Source: Bradyrhizobium campsiandrae (GTDB taxonomy: Bacteria; Pseudomonadota; Alphaproteobacteria; Rhizobiales; Xanthobacteraceae). Taken from it: 64,000 bases of DNA. Shown here piece after piece: positions 22,676 to 31,271 of this stretch; within the stretch, counting starts at the first letter, position 1; each line of letters starts with the position of its first letter. Below the pieces are notes generated by a model. It did no database searches and had not been told where the DNA came from. It saw nothing but the letters and a program-made list of their open reading frames with translations. The stretch spans positions 26,487 to 90,486 of the forward strand of contig NZ_JAANIH010000034.1 of NCBI RefSeq assembly GCF_014529705.1. The letters are read 5' to 3'. Position numbers and translations under genes: made by a program.

Positions 22676-24274
22676 GTGACTGATACATTCGATTTCATCG
22701 TCGTGGGCGCGGGCTCGGGCGGATGCGCGGTGGCGGGGCGGCTGTCGGAGGATGCGGCGACGTCGGTGGCGCTGCTCGACGCCGGCGGCGTCAATGACAG
22801 CTGGCGCATCACCACGCCGTTCGGGCTGGCCTTGCCGTACAAGGCGGCCAATTGGGCCTTCGATACGGTGCCGCAAAAGGGATTGAACGGGCGCATCGGC
22901 TATCAGCCGCGCGGCAGGGGCCTCGGCGGGTCCTCGGCGATCAATGCCATGGTCTACATCCGCGGCCACAAATGGGACTACGACCACTGGGCCTCGCTCG
23001 GCAATCAAGGCTGGTCGTATGCGGACGTGCTGCCCTATTTCAAGCGCTCGGAAAACAATTCCGATTTCGACGGCGAATATCACGGCAAGGGCGGCCCGCT
23101 GCACGTCAACAGGCTGCGCTCGGACAATCCGATCCATGACGTTTTCCAGCAGGCCGCGCGCGAGGCCCAGTTCCGCATCCGCGAGGACTTCAACGCAGAG
23201 GATCACGAGGGGCTCGGCAGCTACCAGGTGACGCAGCACAAGGGCGAGCGCTGGAGCGCAGCGCGGGCCTATCTGCAGCCTCACATCGGCAAACGCGCCA
23301 ATCTGCGCGTCGAGACCGGCGCGCATGCGACGAAAATCCTTTTTGAAGCAGGGCGCGCGGTCGGCATCGAATATCTGCAGGGCAGGCAGAAGAAGCAGCT
23401 GCGCGCACGGCGCGAGGTGATCCTCGCCGGTGGCGCGTTCCAGTCACCGCAGCTCTTGATGCTGTCAGGCATCGGCGATGGCGAGGCGCTCCGTGCCCAT
23501 GGCATCGGCGTCGTGCATCATTTGCCGGGGGTCGGGCGCAATCTGCAGGACCATCCGGATTTCGTGTTCGTCTACGCCTCCGACTATCCGCATTTCGTGC
23601 ATTCCTCGCTCGGCCGGCTCCCCTCCCTGCTCCGCGCCATCCAGCGCTATCGCCGCGAGCGGCGCGGTCTGATGACCACCAATTTCGCCGAATGCGGCGG
23701 CTTCCTGAAGACGCAGCCCCACCTCGACGTGCCGGACATCCAGCTCCACTTCGTGATCGCGATGCTCGACGACCACGGCCGCAAGAAGCACAAGGAGGCA
23801 GGCTTCTCATGCCATGTCTGCCTGCTCAGGCCGAAGAGCCGCGGCAGCGTCTGGCTGAAAAGCGCCGACCCGCTCGCTGCTCCCATGATCGATCCGAATT
23901 TTCTCGGCGAGGCGGAAGACCTCGAAGCGATGGTTGCCGCCTTCAAGACCACGCGGCGGCTGATGGAAACGCCTGCACTGCGCGCGTTGCAGAAGAAGGA
24001 CATGTTCACGTCCGCGGTGAAAACGGACGACGACATCCGCGCCATCCTGCGCAATCGCGTCGACACGGTCTATCACCCGGTCGGCACCTGCAAGATGGGC
24101 ACGGACGCGATGGCCGTGGTCGATCCGATACTGAAGGTGCGCGGCGTCGAGGCCTTGCGCGTGGTCGACGCCTCGATCATGCCGACGCTGATCGGCGGCA
24201 ACACCAATGCGCCTGCGATCATGATCGGGGAGAAGGCGGCGGATATGATCAAGGCAGAGATCAGAGCGAGCTAG
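22676..24274 (+). CDS. GMC-family flavin oxidoreductase (choline/alcohol dehydrogenase-like)
   Basis: 532 residues from GTG 22676. The FAD-binding fold starts at FIVVGAGSGGCAVAGRLSED (about 6-25). GMC signature 1 is RGLGGSSAINAMVYIRGH (about 82-99) and signature 2 GGAFQSPQLLMLSGIG (about 252-267). The catalytic His lies in YHPVGTCKMG (about 463-472), and NTNAPAIMIGEKAADMI closes the FAD domain. It oxidises an alcohol with FAD; the substrate cannot be read from sequence. Length agrees with choline dehydrogenase-like GMC enzymes. It is first after the tRNA, apparently monocistronic. Confidence 0.92.
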   Translation: MTDTFDFIVVGAGSGGCAVAGRLSEDAATSVALLDAGGVNDSWRITTPFGLALPYKAANWAFDTVPQKGLNGRIGYQPRGRGLGGSSAINAMVYIRGHKWDYDHWASLGNQGWSYADVLPYFKRSENNSDFDGEYHGKGGPLHVNRLRSDNPIHDVFQQAAREAQFRIREDFNAEDHEGLGSYQVTQHKGERWSAARAYLQPHIGKRANLRVETGAHATKILFEAGRAVGIEYLQGRQKKQLRARREVILAGGAFQSPQLLMLSGIGDGEALRAHGIGVVHHLPGVGRNLQDHPDFVFVYASDYPHFVHSSLGRLPSLLRAIQRYRRERRGLMTTNFAECGGFLKTQPHLDVPDIQLHFVIAMLDDHGRKKHKEAGFSCHVCLLRPKSRGSVWLKSADPLAAPMIDPNFLGEAEDLEAMVAAFKTTRRLMETPALRALQKKDMFTSAVKTDDDIRAILRNRVDTVYHPVGTCKMGTDAMAVVDPILKVRGVEALRVVDASIMPTLIGGNTNAPAIMIGEKAADMIKAEIRAS

Positions 24275-24490
24275 CGGCGCTACGTCATCCTCCGCTTGTC
24301 CGGGATGACGGAGGTGTCCAACTCGACGCGGGCTCGCACCCGCGAGGATGTTTCCTTTACTGACGTCGAATAGTCATGGAGTGAGCGCAGTATCTGAGCT
24401 GGAGCCGCAAAAAATACGGACGATTTTAGCGATCTGAAACCGGAACGATCGGTTGGACGTTCATTCGTTCCACCGAGGCAGGGTTCGCTC

Positions 24491-25003
24491 ATGAATAGTT
24501 TCGATCTCGCGGTCTATGCGGCGCTCGCGCTTGCGATCGGGTTTGGGTTCAGGACCGGCCTATTGCGCAGCGCCATGACCATTCTCGCCTATCTGCTCGC
24601 CGCCCCGATCGCGGTTTCGCTGATGCCGATGATTGCGCCGCAGATCGCCGGCAATCCGAACGCGCCGCTCTTCCAGAACTGGATCTGGTTCTTCGGCATC
24701 TTCCTGGTGGTCGGCATGCTGCTGGGCTATATCGGCCGCTTCGTGCTGGACGACACGATTAGCGAAGCCGGGATCGGCGACCGGCTCGGCGGTGCCGCGC
24801 TCGGCGCCATCAGGGTCGGCCTCGTCGCCACCACGCTGGTGCTGGTGTTCGACCAGATCGTGCCGGCCAACCGCCAGCCGCCCTTCCTGGCCGGCTCGCA
24901 CCTGCGGCCGCTGTTCTCGGCGGCCGGGCAGATGGGCTTCAAGTCACTGCCGCCGGAGGCCGCTGCCGCGATCGACCGCCTCAAGCAGGAGCGGCATATC
25001 TGA
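24491..25003 (+). CDS. CvpA-like inner-membrane protein
   Basis: 170 residues from ATG 24491. Four hydrophobic helices are visible: FDLAVYAALALAIGFGF, RSAMTILAYLLAAPIAVSL, WIWFFGIFLVVGMLLGYIG and GAIRVGLVATTLVLVFDQI. The GxRxGL context between helices 1 and 2 (FGFRTGLLRSAMTILAYL) and the GDRLGGAALGAIRVGL segment fit the CvpA family, membrane proteins of unclear biochemical function first linked to colicin V production. The C-terminus is short and cytoplasmic-looking. It is separated from the flanking enzymes by more than 100 bases on both sides. Confidence 0.72.
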   Translation: MNSFDLAVYAALALAIGFGFRTGLLRSAMTILAYLLAAPIAVSLMPMIAPQIAGNPNAPLFQNWIWFFGIFLVVGMLLGYIGRFVLDDTISEAGIGDRLGGAALGAIRVGLVATTLVLVFDQIVPANRQPPFLAGSHLRPLFSAAGQMGFKSLPPEAAAAIDRLKQERHI

Positions 25004-25134
25004 TCATGCCCGTTTGCATCGCCTCGGCGGCACGCCATGCATTTTGACGCTGGCCCCTCCCTTATCAGCGGCATCACTCTTGGCTAGAGTGCACCCCGTC
25101 CAAAAACCTGCCTGCTATTTTCGGGAGTGAAACA

Positions 25135-25917
25135 GTGGATCTTGGGATCAAAGGTCGCCGCGCCATCGTCTGCGCATCCAGCAAGGGCTTGGGGCGCGCC
25201 TGCGCCATCGCGCTGGCGGAAGCCGGTGTCGATGTTACGCTGACCGCGCGCGGCGCCGAAGCGCTGAAGAAGACGGCCGACGAGATCCGGAAGGCCTATC
25301 CCACCGTCAAGGTCACCGAGATCGTCGGCGACATCACGACGCCCGCGGGGCGCGAGGCCGTGCTGAAGGCCTGCCCCGAGCCCGATATCCTCATCAACAA
25401 TGCCGGCGGCCCACCGCCCGGCGATTTCCGCAACTGGACCCGCGACGACTGGATCAAGGCGATCGACGCCAACATGTTGACGCCGATCGAGCTGATCAAG
25501 GCGACCGTGGATGGCATGATGGCGCGCAAGTTCGGCCGCATCGTCAACATCACCTCGGCCGCGGTGAAGGCACCGATCGACATTCTCGGCCTCTCCAACG
25601 GCGCCCGCGCCGGCCTCACCGGCTTCATCGCCGGCCTGTCGCGCAAGACCGTGATCAACAACGTCACCATCAACGGCCTGTTGCCGGGTCCGTTCGAGAC
25701 CGACCGTCTCACCGGCACCGCGAAGGCCGAGGCCGACAAGCGCGGCACGACGCCGGAGGCGATCCTGGCCGAGCGCGCAAAACTCAATCCGGCCGGCCGC
25801 TTCGGCCAACCGGACGAGTTCGGCTATGCCTGCGCCTTCCTGTGCGGCGCCAAGGCCGGCTTTATCACCGGGCAGAACATCTTGCTCGACGGTGGCGCCT
25901 TCCCGGGAACGCTGTGA
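25135..25917 (+). CDS. SDR-family oxidoreductase with non-canonical active site
   Basis: 260 residues from GTG 25135. The Rossmann start AIVCASSKGLGRACAIAL (about 10-27) and NNAGG (about 87-91) mark a classical short-chain dehydrogenase; the end FITGQNILLDGG is typical of FabG-like members. At the catalytic site the Ser is present in ITSAAVK, but the usual YxxxK is replaced by SNGAR (SNGARAGLTGFIAG, about 158-171), so the standard Tyr/Lys pair is missing. Such members exist in alphaproteobacteria; whether they reduce, or only bind, nicotinamide substrates is unclear. A G+C-rich repeat follows the stop. Confidence 0.85.
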   Translation: MDLGIKGRRAIVCASSKGLGRACAIALAEAGVDVTLTARGAEALKKTADEIRKAYPTVKVTEIVGDITTPAGREAVLKACPEPDILINNAGGPPPGDFRNWTRDDWIKAIDANMLTPIELIKATVDGMMARKFGRIVNITSAAVKAPIDILGLSNGARAGLTGFIAGLSRKTVINNVTINGLLPGPFETDRLTGTAKAEADKRGTTPEAILAERAKLNPAGRFGQPDEFGYACAFLCGAKAGFITGQNILLDGGAFPGTL

Positions 25918-25921
25918 TCTT

Positions 25922-26043
25922 TCACCTCTCCCCAGCGGGGAGAGGTCGATTTGCGCCAGCAAATCGGGTGAGGGTTGTTGCAACAAGTGAGAGCGTGACC
26001 CCTCACCCGGCGCTACGCACCGACCTCTCCCAAGGGAGAGGTG
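25922..26043. repeat. Dispersed palindromic repeat, cacctctccc type
   Basis: Starts TTCACCTCTCCCCAGCGGGGAGAGG and ends CTCTCCCAAGGGAGAGGTGG, with GGGTGAGGG and CCCTCACCC in between, so the whole block folds on itself. Short relatives occur at 46542-46567 and 63112-63137. It probably also serves as the terminator of the SDR gene. Confidence 0.6.
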
Positions 26044-26097
26044 GATTCCCGATGCCGCACCCGCTTGCCCAAAATCACAGCTCGGAAAGTGATCCAG

Positions 26098-27087
26098 ATG
26101 AGAGCGGTTTGGTACGAGCAAACAGGGCCGGCGGTCGACGTTCTCACCTATGGTGAAATGGCGACGCCGGTCGCGGGCCCGGGCGAAGTCCGCATTCGCC
26201 TGGAGGCCTCCGGCGTCAATCCGGCCGATGTCGGCCGGCGCGGCGGCTCCTATCGCGCCATGGAATTTCCGCGCGTCATTCCGAACAGCGACGGCGCAGG
26301 CTTCGTCGATCAGATCGGCGACGGCGTGACGCGGTTCAAGCCCGGCGATCGCGTCTGGCTGTTCAACGGCCAGCGCAACGGCCGCGCCTTCGGCACAGCG
26401 GCGGAATATATCGCGCTTGCCGAGCAGCTGGTGACGCCGCTGCCGGACAATCTGTCCTTTGCGGAAGGCGCAACGCTCGGCATCCCCGCGATGACGGCGT
26501 GGTGCGCCTTGTTTGCCGATGGGCCTGTTGTCGGCAAGACCGTGCTCGTCACCGGCGGCGCCGGCGCAGTCGGGCACTATGCGGTGCAACTGGCGAAATG
26601 GGGCGGTGGACAGGTGATCGCCACCGTCAGCTCGGCGATGAAGGGCGAGCAGGCGCGGCAAGCGGGCGCCGACCTGGTAATCAACTATAAAGACGAAGAC
26701 GTTGTCGCCAAGGCGATGGCATTCACCGGCGGCCGTGGTGTCGATCGCGTCGTCGACGTCGATTTCGGCGGCAATATCGCGACCACGCTGAAGCTGATGG
26801 CGATCAATTCGACCATCGCGGTCTACGCCACCAACGGCAATCGCACGCCCGTGGTGCCGATGCGCGAGCTGATGGAAAAGTGTATCGCGCTGCGCACGCT
26901 GGTGCTGTTCGCGCTGCCGCCGGCGCTGCTCGCGGCGGCGCAGGCCGACATCTCGAAATGGCTGGCTGCCGGCCGGCGGATTCACAATGTGGCCGCGCAG
27001 TTCGCACTCTCAGACACTGCACAAGCGCATCTCGCTGTCGAGGAGGGCGACAAGCTCGGCACCGTGATCGTCGATTGCGCGCGGTAA
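26098..27087 (+). CDS. NADPH:quinone reductase-like zinc-independent MDR protein
   Basis: 329 residues from ATG 26098 (MRAVWYEQTGPA), the normal start of the family; the frame upstream runs into the repeat. The GroES-like domain (about 1-120) contains GEVRIRLEASGVNPADVGRR, and the nucleotide-binding domain has VLVTGGAGAVGHYAVQLAKW (about 144-163). Structural and catalytic zinc cysteines are absent, as in zeta-crystallin-type quinone reductases. It likely reduces quinones or enones with NADPH in the cytoplasm. It ends four bases before the convergent DUF3775 gene. Confidence 0.88.
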   Translation: MRAVWYEQTGPAVDVLTYGEMATPVAGPGEVRIRLEASGVNPADVGRRGGSYRAMEFPRVIPNSDGAGFVDQIGDGVTRFKPGDRVWLFNGQRNGRAFGTAAEYIALAEQLVTPLPDNLSFAEGATLGIPAMTAWCALFADGPVVGKTVLVTGGAGAVGHYAVQLAKWGGGQVIATVSSAMKGEQARQAGADLVINYKDEDVVAKAMAFTGGRGVDRVVDVDFGGNIATTLKLMAINSTIAVYATNGNRTPVVPMRELMEKCIALRTLVLFALPPALLAAAQADISKWLAAGRRIHNVAAQFALSDTAQAHLAVEEGDKLGTVIVDCAR

Positions 27088-27090
27088 GGT

Positions 27091-27522
27091 TTAGGAAACA
27101 GGCGTGGTCCGCTCGTCGCTCCAGTCGATGCCGAGTTCGTCCATGCCGTCGGCGAGCAGATCGCCGAGCATCGGCTCGCCCAGGAGATATTGCACGGTCT
27201 CGCGCCGCGGCGTTTTGTATTCGGCGCGCGCCTCGACCGCGCGGGCGCGCAAGTCGTCCCACTCGTCGACATCGCCGTCGCCGCGACCCAGCCACATCAG
27301 CGTGACCAGATCGAGTTGCTCGTCCTCGTTCAGCGCACGGATAAAGCCCGCCAGCTCGGCGGCAACAGGGTCGGACGCGGTGTCCTCGAGCACGTCGATC
27401 TCATCGTCGTCGGAGGGGTTCGAACCGGAATCCTGGTCAGTGGCGCCTTCCTTGACATCGAATTCGCGCGCCTTCTCGATGATGAAGGCGACCTTGTCGG
27501 CCGAAATCGCAAGCTCTGGCAT
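27091..27522 (-). CDS. DUF3775 family protein
   Basis: 143 residues. The N-terminus ELAISADKVAFIIEKAREFDVKEG, a long acidic stretch (SDDDEIDVLEDTASDP), then FIRALNEDEQLDLVTLMWLGRGDGD and VQYLLGEPMLGDLLADGMDELGI are features of DUF3775 proteins, common in alphaproteobacteria and without known function. No signal or membrane segment. It is convergent with the quinone reductase gene and divergent from the MBL gene at 27644. Acidic composition suggests a soluble protein-binding factor, which is only inference. Confidence 0.82.
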   Translation of the reverse strand: MPELAISADKVAFIIEKAREFDVKEGATDQDSGSNPSDDDEIDVLEDTASDPVAAELAGFIRALNEDEQLDLVTLMWLGRGDGDVDEWDDLRARAVEARAEYKTPRRETVQYLLGEPMLGDLLADGMDELGIDWSDERTTPVS

Positions 27523-27643
27523 GGGCTCCCCCTTTGGCTCTCGATGGGTTCCTCACATAACGCAACATCGCGACAGATGATCCATTGCGTTCGCCGGCGG
27601 AAGGCCGCATCTTTCGCGAAAGCAAGAAAATAGGGGACGCCGC

Positions 27644-28495
27644 ATGCCGTGGACAGTGGGTCGGGTCAAAATCACCAAGGTCGTTGAAATGGAGACGGTC
27701 GGCTCGACCCGCTTCATCCTGCCGGCCGCGACCGCCGACGCAATCCAGAAGCTGCCCTGGCTGATCCCGCATTTCGCCACCGAGGAGGGCCGGCTGAAAA
27801 TGTCGATCCACTCGCTGGTGGTGGAGACACCGACGCGCCGCATCGTGGTCGACACCGGCCTCGGCAACGACAAGCAGGGACGTGGCATCCCGGCCTGGAA
27901 TAATCGCACGACGCCATTCCTGGAGGCCATGACGGCCGCAGGCTTTCCCCCTGACAGCATCGACACCGTGCTGTGCACCCATCTTCACGTCGACCACGTC
28001 GGCTGGAATACCAAGCTGGTCGATGGCAAATGGGTGCCGACCTTCCCCAAGGCGCGCTATCTGTTCGGCAAGACCGAGTATGACTATTGGCGCGACTATA
28101 CGGCCGAGCCCGACAAGGTCGCGGTGTTCAACGATTCCGTGAAGCCGGTCGTCGATGCTGATAAGGTCGAGCTGATCCCGAGCGATCACCGGCTGTGCGA
28201 GGAGATCAGCGTGATCGCGACGCCCGGCCACAGCCCGGGGCACATGAGCGTCCTGATCGAATCCGGCGGAGAACAGGCGCTGCTCTCAGGTGACGTCGCC
28301 CATCACCCCTGCCAGATGGCCCATCTCGACTGGTGCTCCGTCGTCGACACCGACATCGCCCAATCGGCGGCATCCAGGCACAAGGTGTTCTCGCGCTTTG
28401 CCGATACCCCGACGCTGGTGATCGGCGGGCATTTCTCGGCCGGCCACATCAAACGGGACGGCGATGCGTTCAGGTTCGAGGCGCTGCAATCATAG
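27644..28495 (+). CDS. MBL-fold metallo-hydrolase A
   Basis: 283 residues from ATG 27644. The metal-binding motif CTHLHVDHVGWN (about 109-120) is the HxHxDH signature; further ligands are in ATPGHSPGH (about 191-199), LLSGDVAHH and the terminal GGHFSAGHI. The family includes lactonase-type and other hydrolases. A close paralogue lies at 30279-31148, sharing HLHVDHVGWNT, GKWVPTFPKARYLF versus GRWVPTFPKARYVF, and EYDYW versus EYDHW. Between them are FAH-family and GST-like genes, so all four may act in one catabolic route for a ring-cleavage or ester product. Confidence 0.88.
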   Translation: MPWTVGRVKITKVVEMETVGSTRFILPAATADAIQKLPWLIPHFATEEGRLKMSIHSLVVETPTRRIVVDTGLGNDKQGRGIPAWNNRTTPFLEAMTAAGFPPDSIDTVLCTHLHVDHVGWNTKLVDGKWVPTFPKARYLFGKTEYDYWRDYTAEPDKVAVFNDSVKPVVDADKVELIPSDHRLCEEISVIATPGHSPGHMSVLIESGGEQALLSGDVAHHPCQMAHLDWCSVVDTDIAQSAASRHKVFSRFADTPTLVIGGHFSAGHIKRDGDAFRFEALQS

Positions 28496-28500
28496 GCTTC

Positions 28501-28530
28501 GGGTGGGTTAGCCGAAGGCGTAACCCACCC
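28501..28530. terminator. Hairpin after MBL gene A
   Basis: GGGTGGGTTA and TAACCCACCC form a perfect 10-base stem five bases after the stop codon. The inner GCC/GGC can extend it. There is no long T-run, so it may also be a dispersed repeat. Confidence 0.5.
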
Positions 28531-28637
28531 TACAGAGGAAAGGCTGCAATGCACCCCTTTTTCGGCGGTTGAATTTCCCGCCGCGCTGTTCCATGAAGCT
28601 ATTTAACCGATCAGTCCATCCCAAGGGAGAAACGAGA

Positions 28638-29480
28638 ATGAAGCTTGTTCGTTATGGCGAAAAGGGTGCCGAGAAGCCCGGCCTGATCGACAAATCCGGA
28701 CAGTTGCGCGACCTGTCGGCGCATGTGAAGGACCTCACCGGCGAGGCCTATTCGCCGGAGTCGCTCAAGAAACTGGCGGCGATCGATCCCGCCTCGCTGC
28801 CGGCAATCTCGGGCAAGCCGCGCTTCGGCGCCCCCGTGACCGGCATCTCGAAATTCGTCGCGATCGGCCTCAATTACAGCGACCATGCCAAGGAGACCGG
28901 CGCTGCCATCCCGACCGAGCCGATCATCTTCATGAAGGCCAACACCTCGCTCTCGGGCCCGAACGATAACGTCGAGAAGCCGCGCGGCTCGACCAAGCTC
29001 GACTGGGAGGTCGAGATCGCCGCCATCATCGGCACGCGCGCCAAATACGTCTCGGAAGCCGACGCGCTGAACTACGTCGCCGGCTATTGCGTCTGCAACG
29101 ACGTCTCCGAGCGCAACTTCCAGACCGAGCGCCTCGGCCAGTGGACCAAGGGCAAGTCGCACGACACGTTCGGCCCGGTCGGCCCCTGGCTCGCGACCAA
29201 GGACGAGATCAAGGACGTGCAGAACCTGTCGATGTGGCTCGACGTCAACGGCCAGCGCCGCCAGACCGGCTCGACCAAGACCATGATCTTCTCGATGGCG
29301 AAATGCGTCTCTTACGTCTCGCAGTTCATGACGCTGCTGCCCGGCGACATCATCACGACCGGCACCCCGCCCGGCGTCGGCCTCGGCATGAAGCCGCCGA
29401 CCTTCCTCAATGTCGGCGACGTCATCACGCTCGGCATCGAAGGCCTCGGCGAGCAGCGCCAGGAGATCGTGGCGGCGTAA
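28638..29480 (+). CDS. Fumarylacetoacetate hydrolase (FAH)-family protein
   Basis: 280 residues from ATG 28638, preceded by AAGGGAGAAACG. The start MKLVRYGEKGAEKPGLID is typical of the ureidoglycolate lyase/2-hydroxyhepta-diene-dioate isomerase branch. The metal site is carried by EVEIAAIIG (about 131-139) and the acidic residues around LNYSDHAKETGA; the C-terminal LLPGDIITTGTPPGVGLGMKP (about 236-256) is the FAH hallmark. It would cleave or isomerise a 2-oxo acid from aromatic or related catabolism. The GST-like gene downstream supports a maleyl-to-fumaryl isomerase and hydrolase pairing. Confidence 0.88.
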   Translation: MKLVRYGEKGAEKPGLIDKSGQLRDLSAHVKDLTGEAYSPESLKKLAAIDPASLPAISGKPRFGAPVTGISKFVAIGLNYSDHAKETGAAIPTEPIIFMKANTSLSGPNDNVEKPRGSTKLDWEVEIAAIIGTRAKYVSEADALNYVAGYCVCNDVSERNFQTERLGQWTKGKSHDTFGPVGPWLATKDEIKDVQNLSMWLDVNGQRRQTGSTKTMIFSMAKCVSYVSQFMTLLPGDIITTGTPPGVGLGMKPPTFLNVGDVITLGIEGLGEQRQEIVAA

Positions 29481-29499
29481 CCTGCCGCCCTTCTCTCCC

Positions 29500-29616
29500 C
29501 GTCATTGCGAGGGAGCCCCGCGACAAAATTGCGAAGCAATTTTGCGCTGGCGACGAAGCAATCCAGACTATTTCCGCGGAGACAGACTGGATTGCTTCGC
29601 TTCGCTCGCAATGACG
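29500..29616. repeat. REP-like dispersed palindrome, cgtcattgcgag family
   Basis: CGTCATTGCGAG at the left pairs with CTCGCAATGACG at the right end; GCGAAGCAATTTTGC and GGATTGCTTCGCTTCG lie inside. The second full copy is 37928-38019, and partial copies are near 22615 and 53383. Confidence 0.75.
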
Positions 29617-29652
29617 ACAACGACTGCCGAATGTTCTTCAGGATATTTCCCC

Positions 29653-30264
29653 ATGAAACTCTCCTTCTCCGCCGCCTCGCCCTTTGCCCGCAAGGTGCGC
29701 ATCGCCGCGATCGAGCTAGGGCTGATCGACAAGATCGAATTCACCCCCGCAACCGTTGCCCCGGGCACGGCCAACGAGGACTATTCGAAGATCACGCCGC
29801 TGAAGAAGCTGCCGGTGCTGATCACCGATGACGGCGACGTGATCCTGGATTCCTACGTCATCGTCGAATATCTCAACGAGATGGCCGGCGGCAGCCTGAT
29901 CCCGGATTACGGCCCGCGGCGCTGGAAGGCCAAGACCAACCATTCGCTCATCAACGGCATGCTCGATTCCATGCTGCTGTGCCGCTACGAGAAGATGGTG
30001 CGGCCGCAGGGCCTGCAATGGCAGGCCTGGTCGGACGACCATTGGAACCGGGCCTGGACCGGCATGGCACGCTTCGAGAACATGCCTGATGTGCTGAACG
30101 GCCCGTTCGACATTTCGCAGATCGGCCTTGTTTGCGTGCTCGGCTATGCCGACTTCCGCTTCGCCGATTGCGGCTGGCGCAAGGCCTATCCGAAGCTCGA
30201 TGCCTTTCACCAGAAGATGCTGGAGCGGCCCTCGGTGAAGATCTCGGTGCCGCCGGCGGCTTAA
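29653..30264 (+). CDS. Glutathione S-transferase-like protein
   Basis: 203 residues from ATG 29653 (MKLSFSAASPFARKVRIAA), chosen as the normal thioredoxin-fold start; upstream the frame crosses the REP element. The N-domain (about 1-80) has SPFARKVRIAAIELGL, PLKKLPVLITDDGDVILDS with the cis-Pro, and VIVEYLNE. The C-domain is helical and ends LERPSVKISVPPAA. It may act as a maleylpyruvate/maleylacetoacetate-type isomerase or a general detoxifying transferase. It lies 14 bases before MBL gene B, so the two are probably co-transcribed. Confidence 0.85.
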   Translation: MKLSFSAASPFARKVRIAAIELGLIDKIEFTPATVAPGTANEDYSKITPLKKLPVLITDDGDVILDSYVIVEYLNEMAGGSLIPDYGPRRWKAKTNHSLINGMLDSMLLCRYEKMVRPQGLQWQAWSDDHWNRAWTGMARFENMPDVLNGPFDISQIGLVCVLGYADFRFADCGWRKAYPKLDAFHQKMLERPSVKISVPPAA

Positions 30265-30278
30265 GCGCTGGAGTTCTC

Positions 30279-31148
30279 ATGAGCCTGACATATTCGATCG
30301 GCGATCTCACCATCCATCGCATCATCGAGCAGGAGACGTCATTCGTCCCGGCACTGGAGATGCTGCCGGGGCTGTCGCCCGAGGCTCTGGCCGAGAACCG
30401 GGCCTGGATGCGGCAGGCCAAGGCACTCGACGACAACGACGTGTTGCTGCTGTGCTTCCAATCCTATGTGGTGAAGACGCCGCACCACACCATTTTGGTC
30501 GACAGCTGCATCGGCAACGACAAGCCACGCCCGCAGCGGCCGAAATGGAACATGAAGACCGACGACACCTATTTGCGCGCACTCGATGTCGCGGGCGTTT
30601 CGGTCGATGACATCGATTTCGTGATGTGCACGCATCTGCATGTCGATCACGTCGGCTGGAACACGCGGCTGGAGAACGGCCGTTGGGTGCCGACCTTTCC
30701 CAAGGCGCGCTACGTTTTCGCCAAGCAGGAATACGACCATTGGTTCGAGCAGAATGCGAAGGCGGAGATTCCGCCCTTTGCCGACAGCGTGCTGCCCGTG
30801 GTCGAGGCTAACAGGCACGAGCTCGTCGGCAACGATCATCAAATCGGCGACCACGTGCGCATCCTGCCGACGCCGGGCCACACGCCCGGCCACGTCGCCA
30901 TCGCGATGGGCCGCGGCAAGGACGATGCGGTATTCTCGGGCGACCTCATGCACTCGCCGCTGCAGACGCTCTATCCGGAGCTGTCGATCAAGTTCGACGT
31001 CGATCCGGCCAGGGCGGCGACGACACGCCGCAGCTTCCTCGAACGCTATTGCGACACCGATACGCTGTGCTGCACCGCGCATTTCCCCTCGCCCTCGGTG
31101 GGGAAGATCAGGCGCAAGGGCAACGCGTTCGTGTGTGCGGCTATTTAG
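30279..31148 (+). CDS. MBL-fold metallo-hydrolase B
   Basis: 289 residues from ATG 30279, close behind the GST-like gene. HxHxDH is in CTHLHVDHVGWNTR (about 114-127), followed by LPTPGHTPGHVAIAMGRG, FSGDLMHSPLQ and CTAHFPSPSVGKI. It is the clear paralogue of the protein at 27644-28495. The C-terminus differs (terminal RKGNAFVCAAI instead of RDGDAFRFEALQS). The substrate is not known; the family includes lactonases and phenolic-ester hydrolases. Co-transcription with GST and FAH genes suggests a shared catabolic substrate. Confidence 0.87.
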   Translation: MSLTYSIGDLTIHRIIEQETSFVPALEMLPGLSPEALAENRAWMRQAKALDDNDVLLLCFQSYVVKTPHHTILVDSCIGNDKPRPQRPKWNMKTDDTYLRALDVAGVSVDDIDFVMCTHLHVDHVGWNTRLENGRWVPTFPKARYVFAKQEYDHWFEQNAKAEIPPFADSVLPVVEANRHELVGNDHQIGDHVRILPTPGHTPGHVAIAMGRGKDDAVFSGDLMHSPLQTLYPELSIKFDVDPARAATTRRSFLERYCDTDTLCCTAHFPSPSVGKIRRKGNAFVCAAI

Positions 31149-31156
31149 CGAGATGC

Positions 31157-31248
31157 CGTAGGGTGGGCAAAGGCGCACTTGCGCCGTGCCCACCAACTCT
31201 CTCGATCACGAAAAATGCGTGGGCACGCTCCGCTTTGCCCACCCTACG
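31157..31248. repeat. Dispersed palindromic repeat, gtagggtgggcaaag family, copy 1
   Basis: CGTAGGGTGGGCAAAG (31157-31172) pairs with CTTTGCCCACCCTACG (31233-31248), with GGCGCA..TGCGCC and the GTGGGCACG segment between. A second copy lies at 41957-42048. Confidence 0.75.
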
Positions 31249-31271
31249 ATTCCACCCATGTGGGGAAAGCA

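Noticed and set aside
25084..26985. 633-residue minus-strand open frame
   Set aside because: It is antisense to two well-supported genes (SDR and quinone reductase) and has His/Arg/Gly-rich, low-complexity composition.
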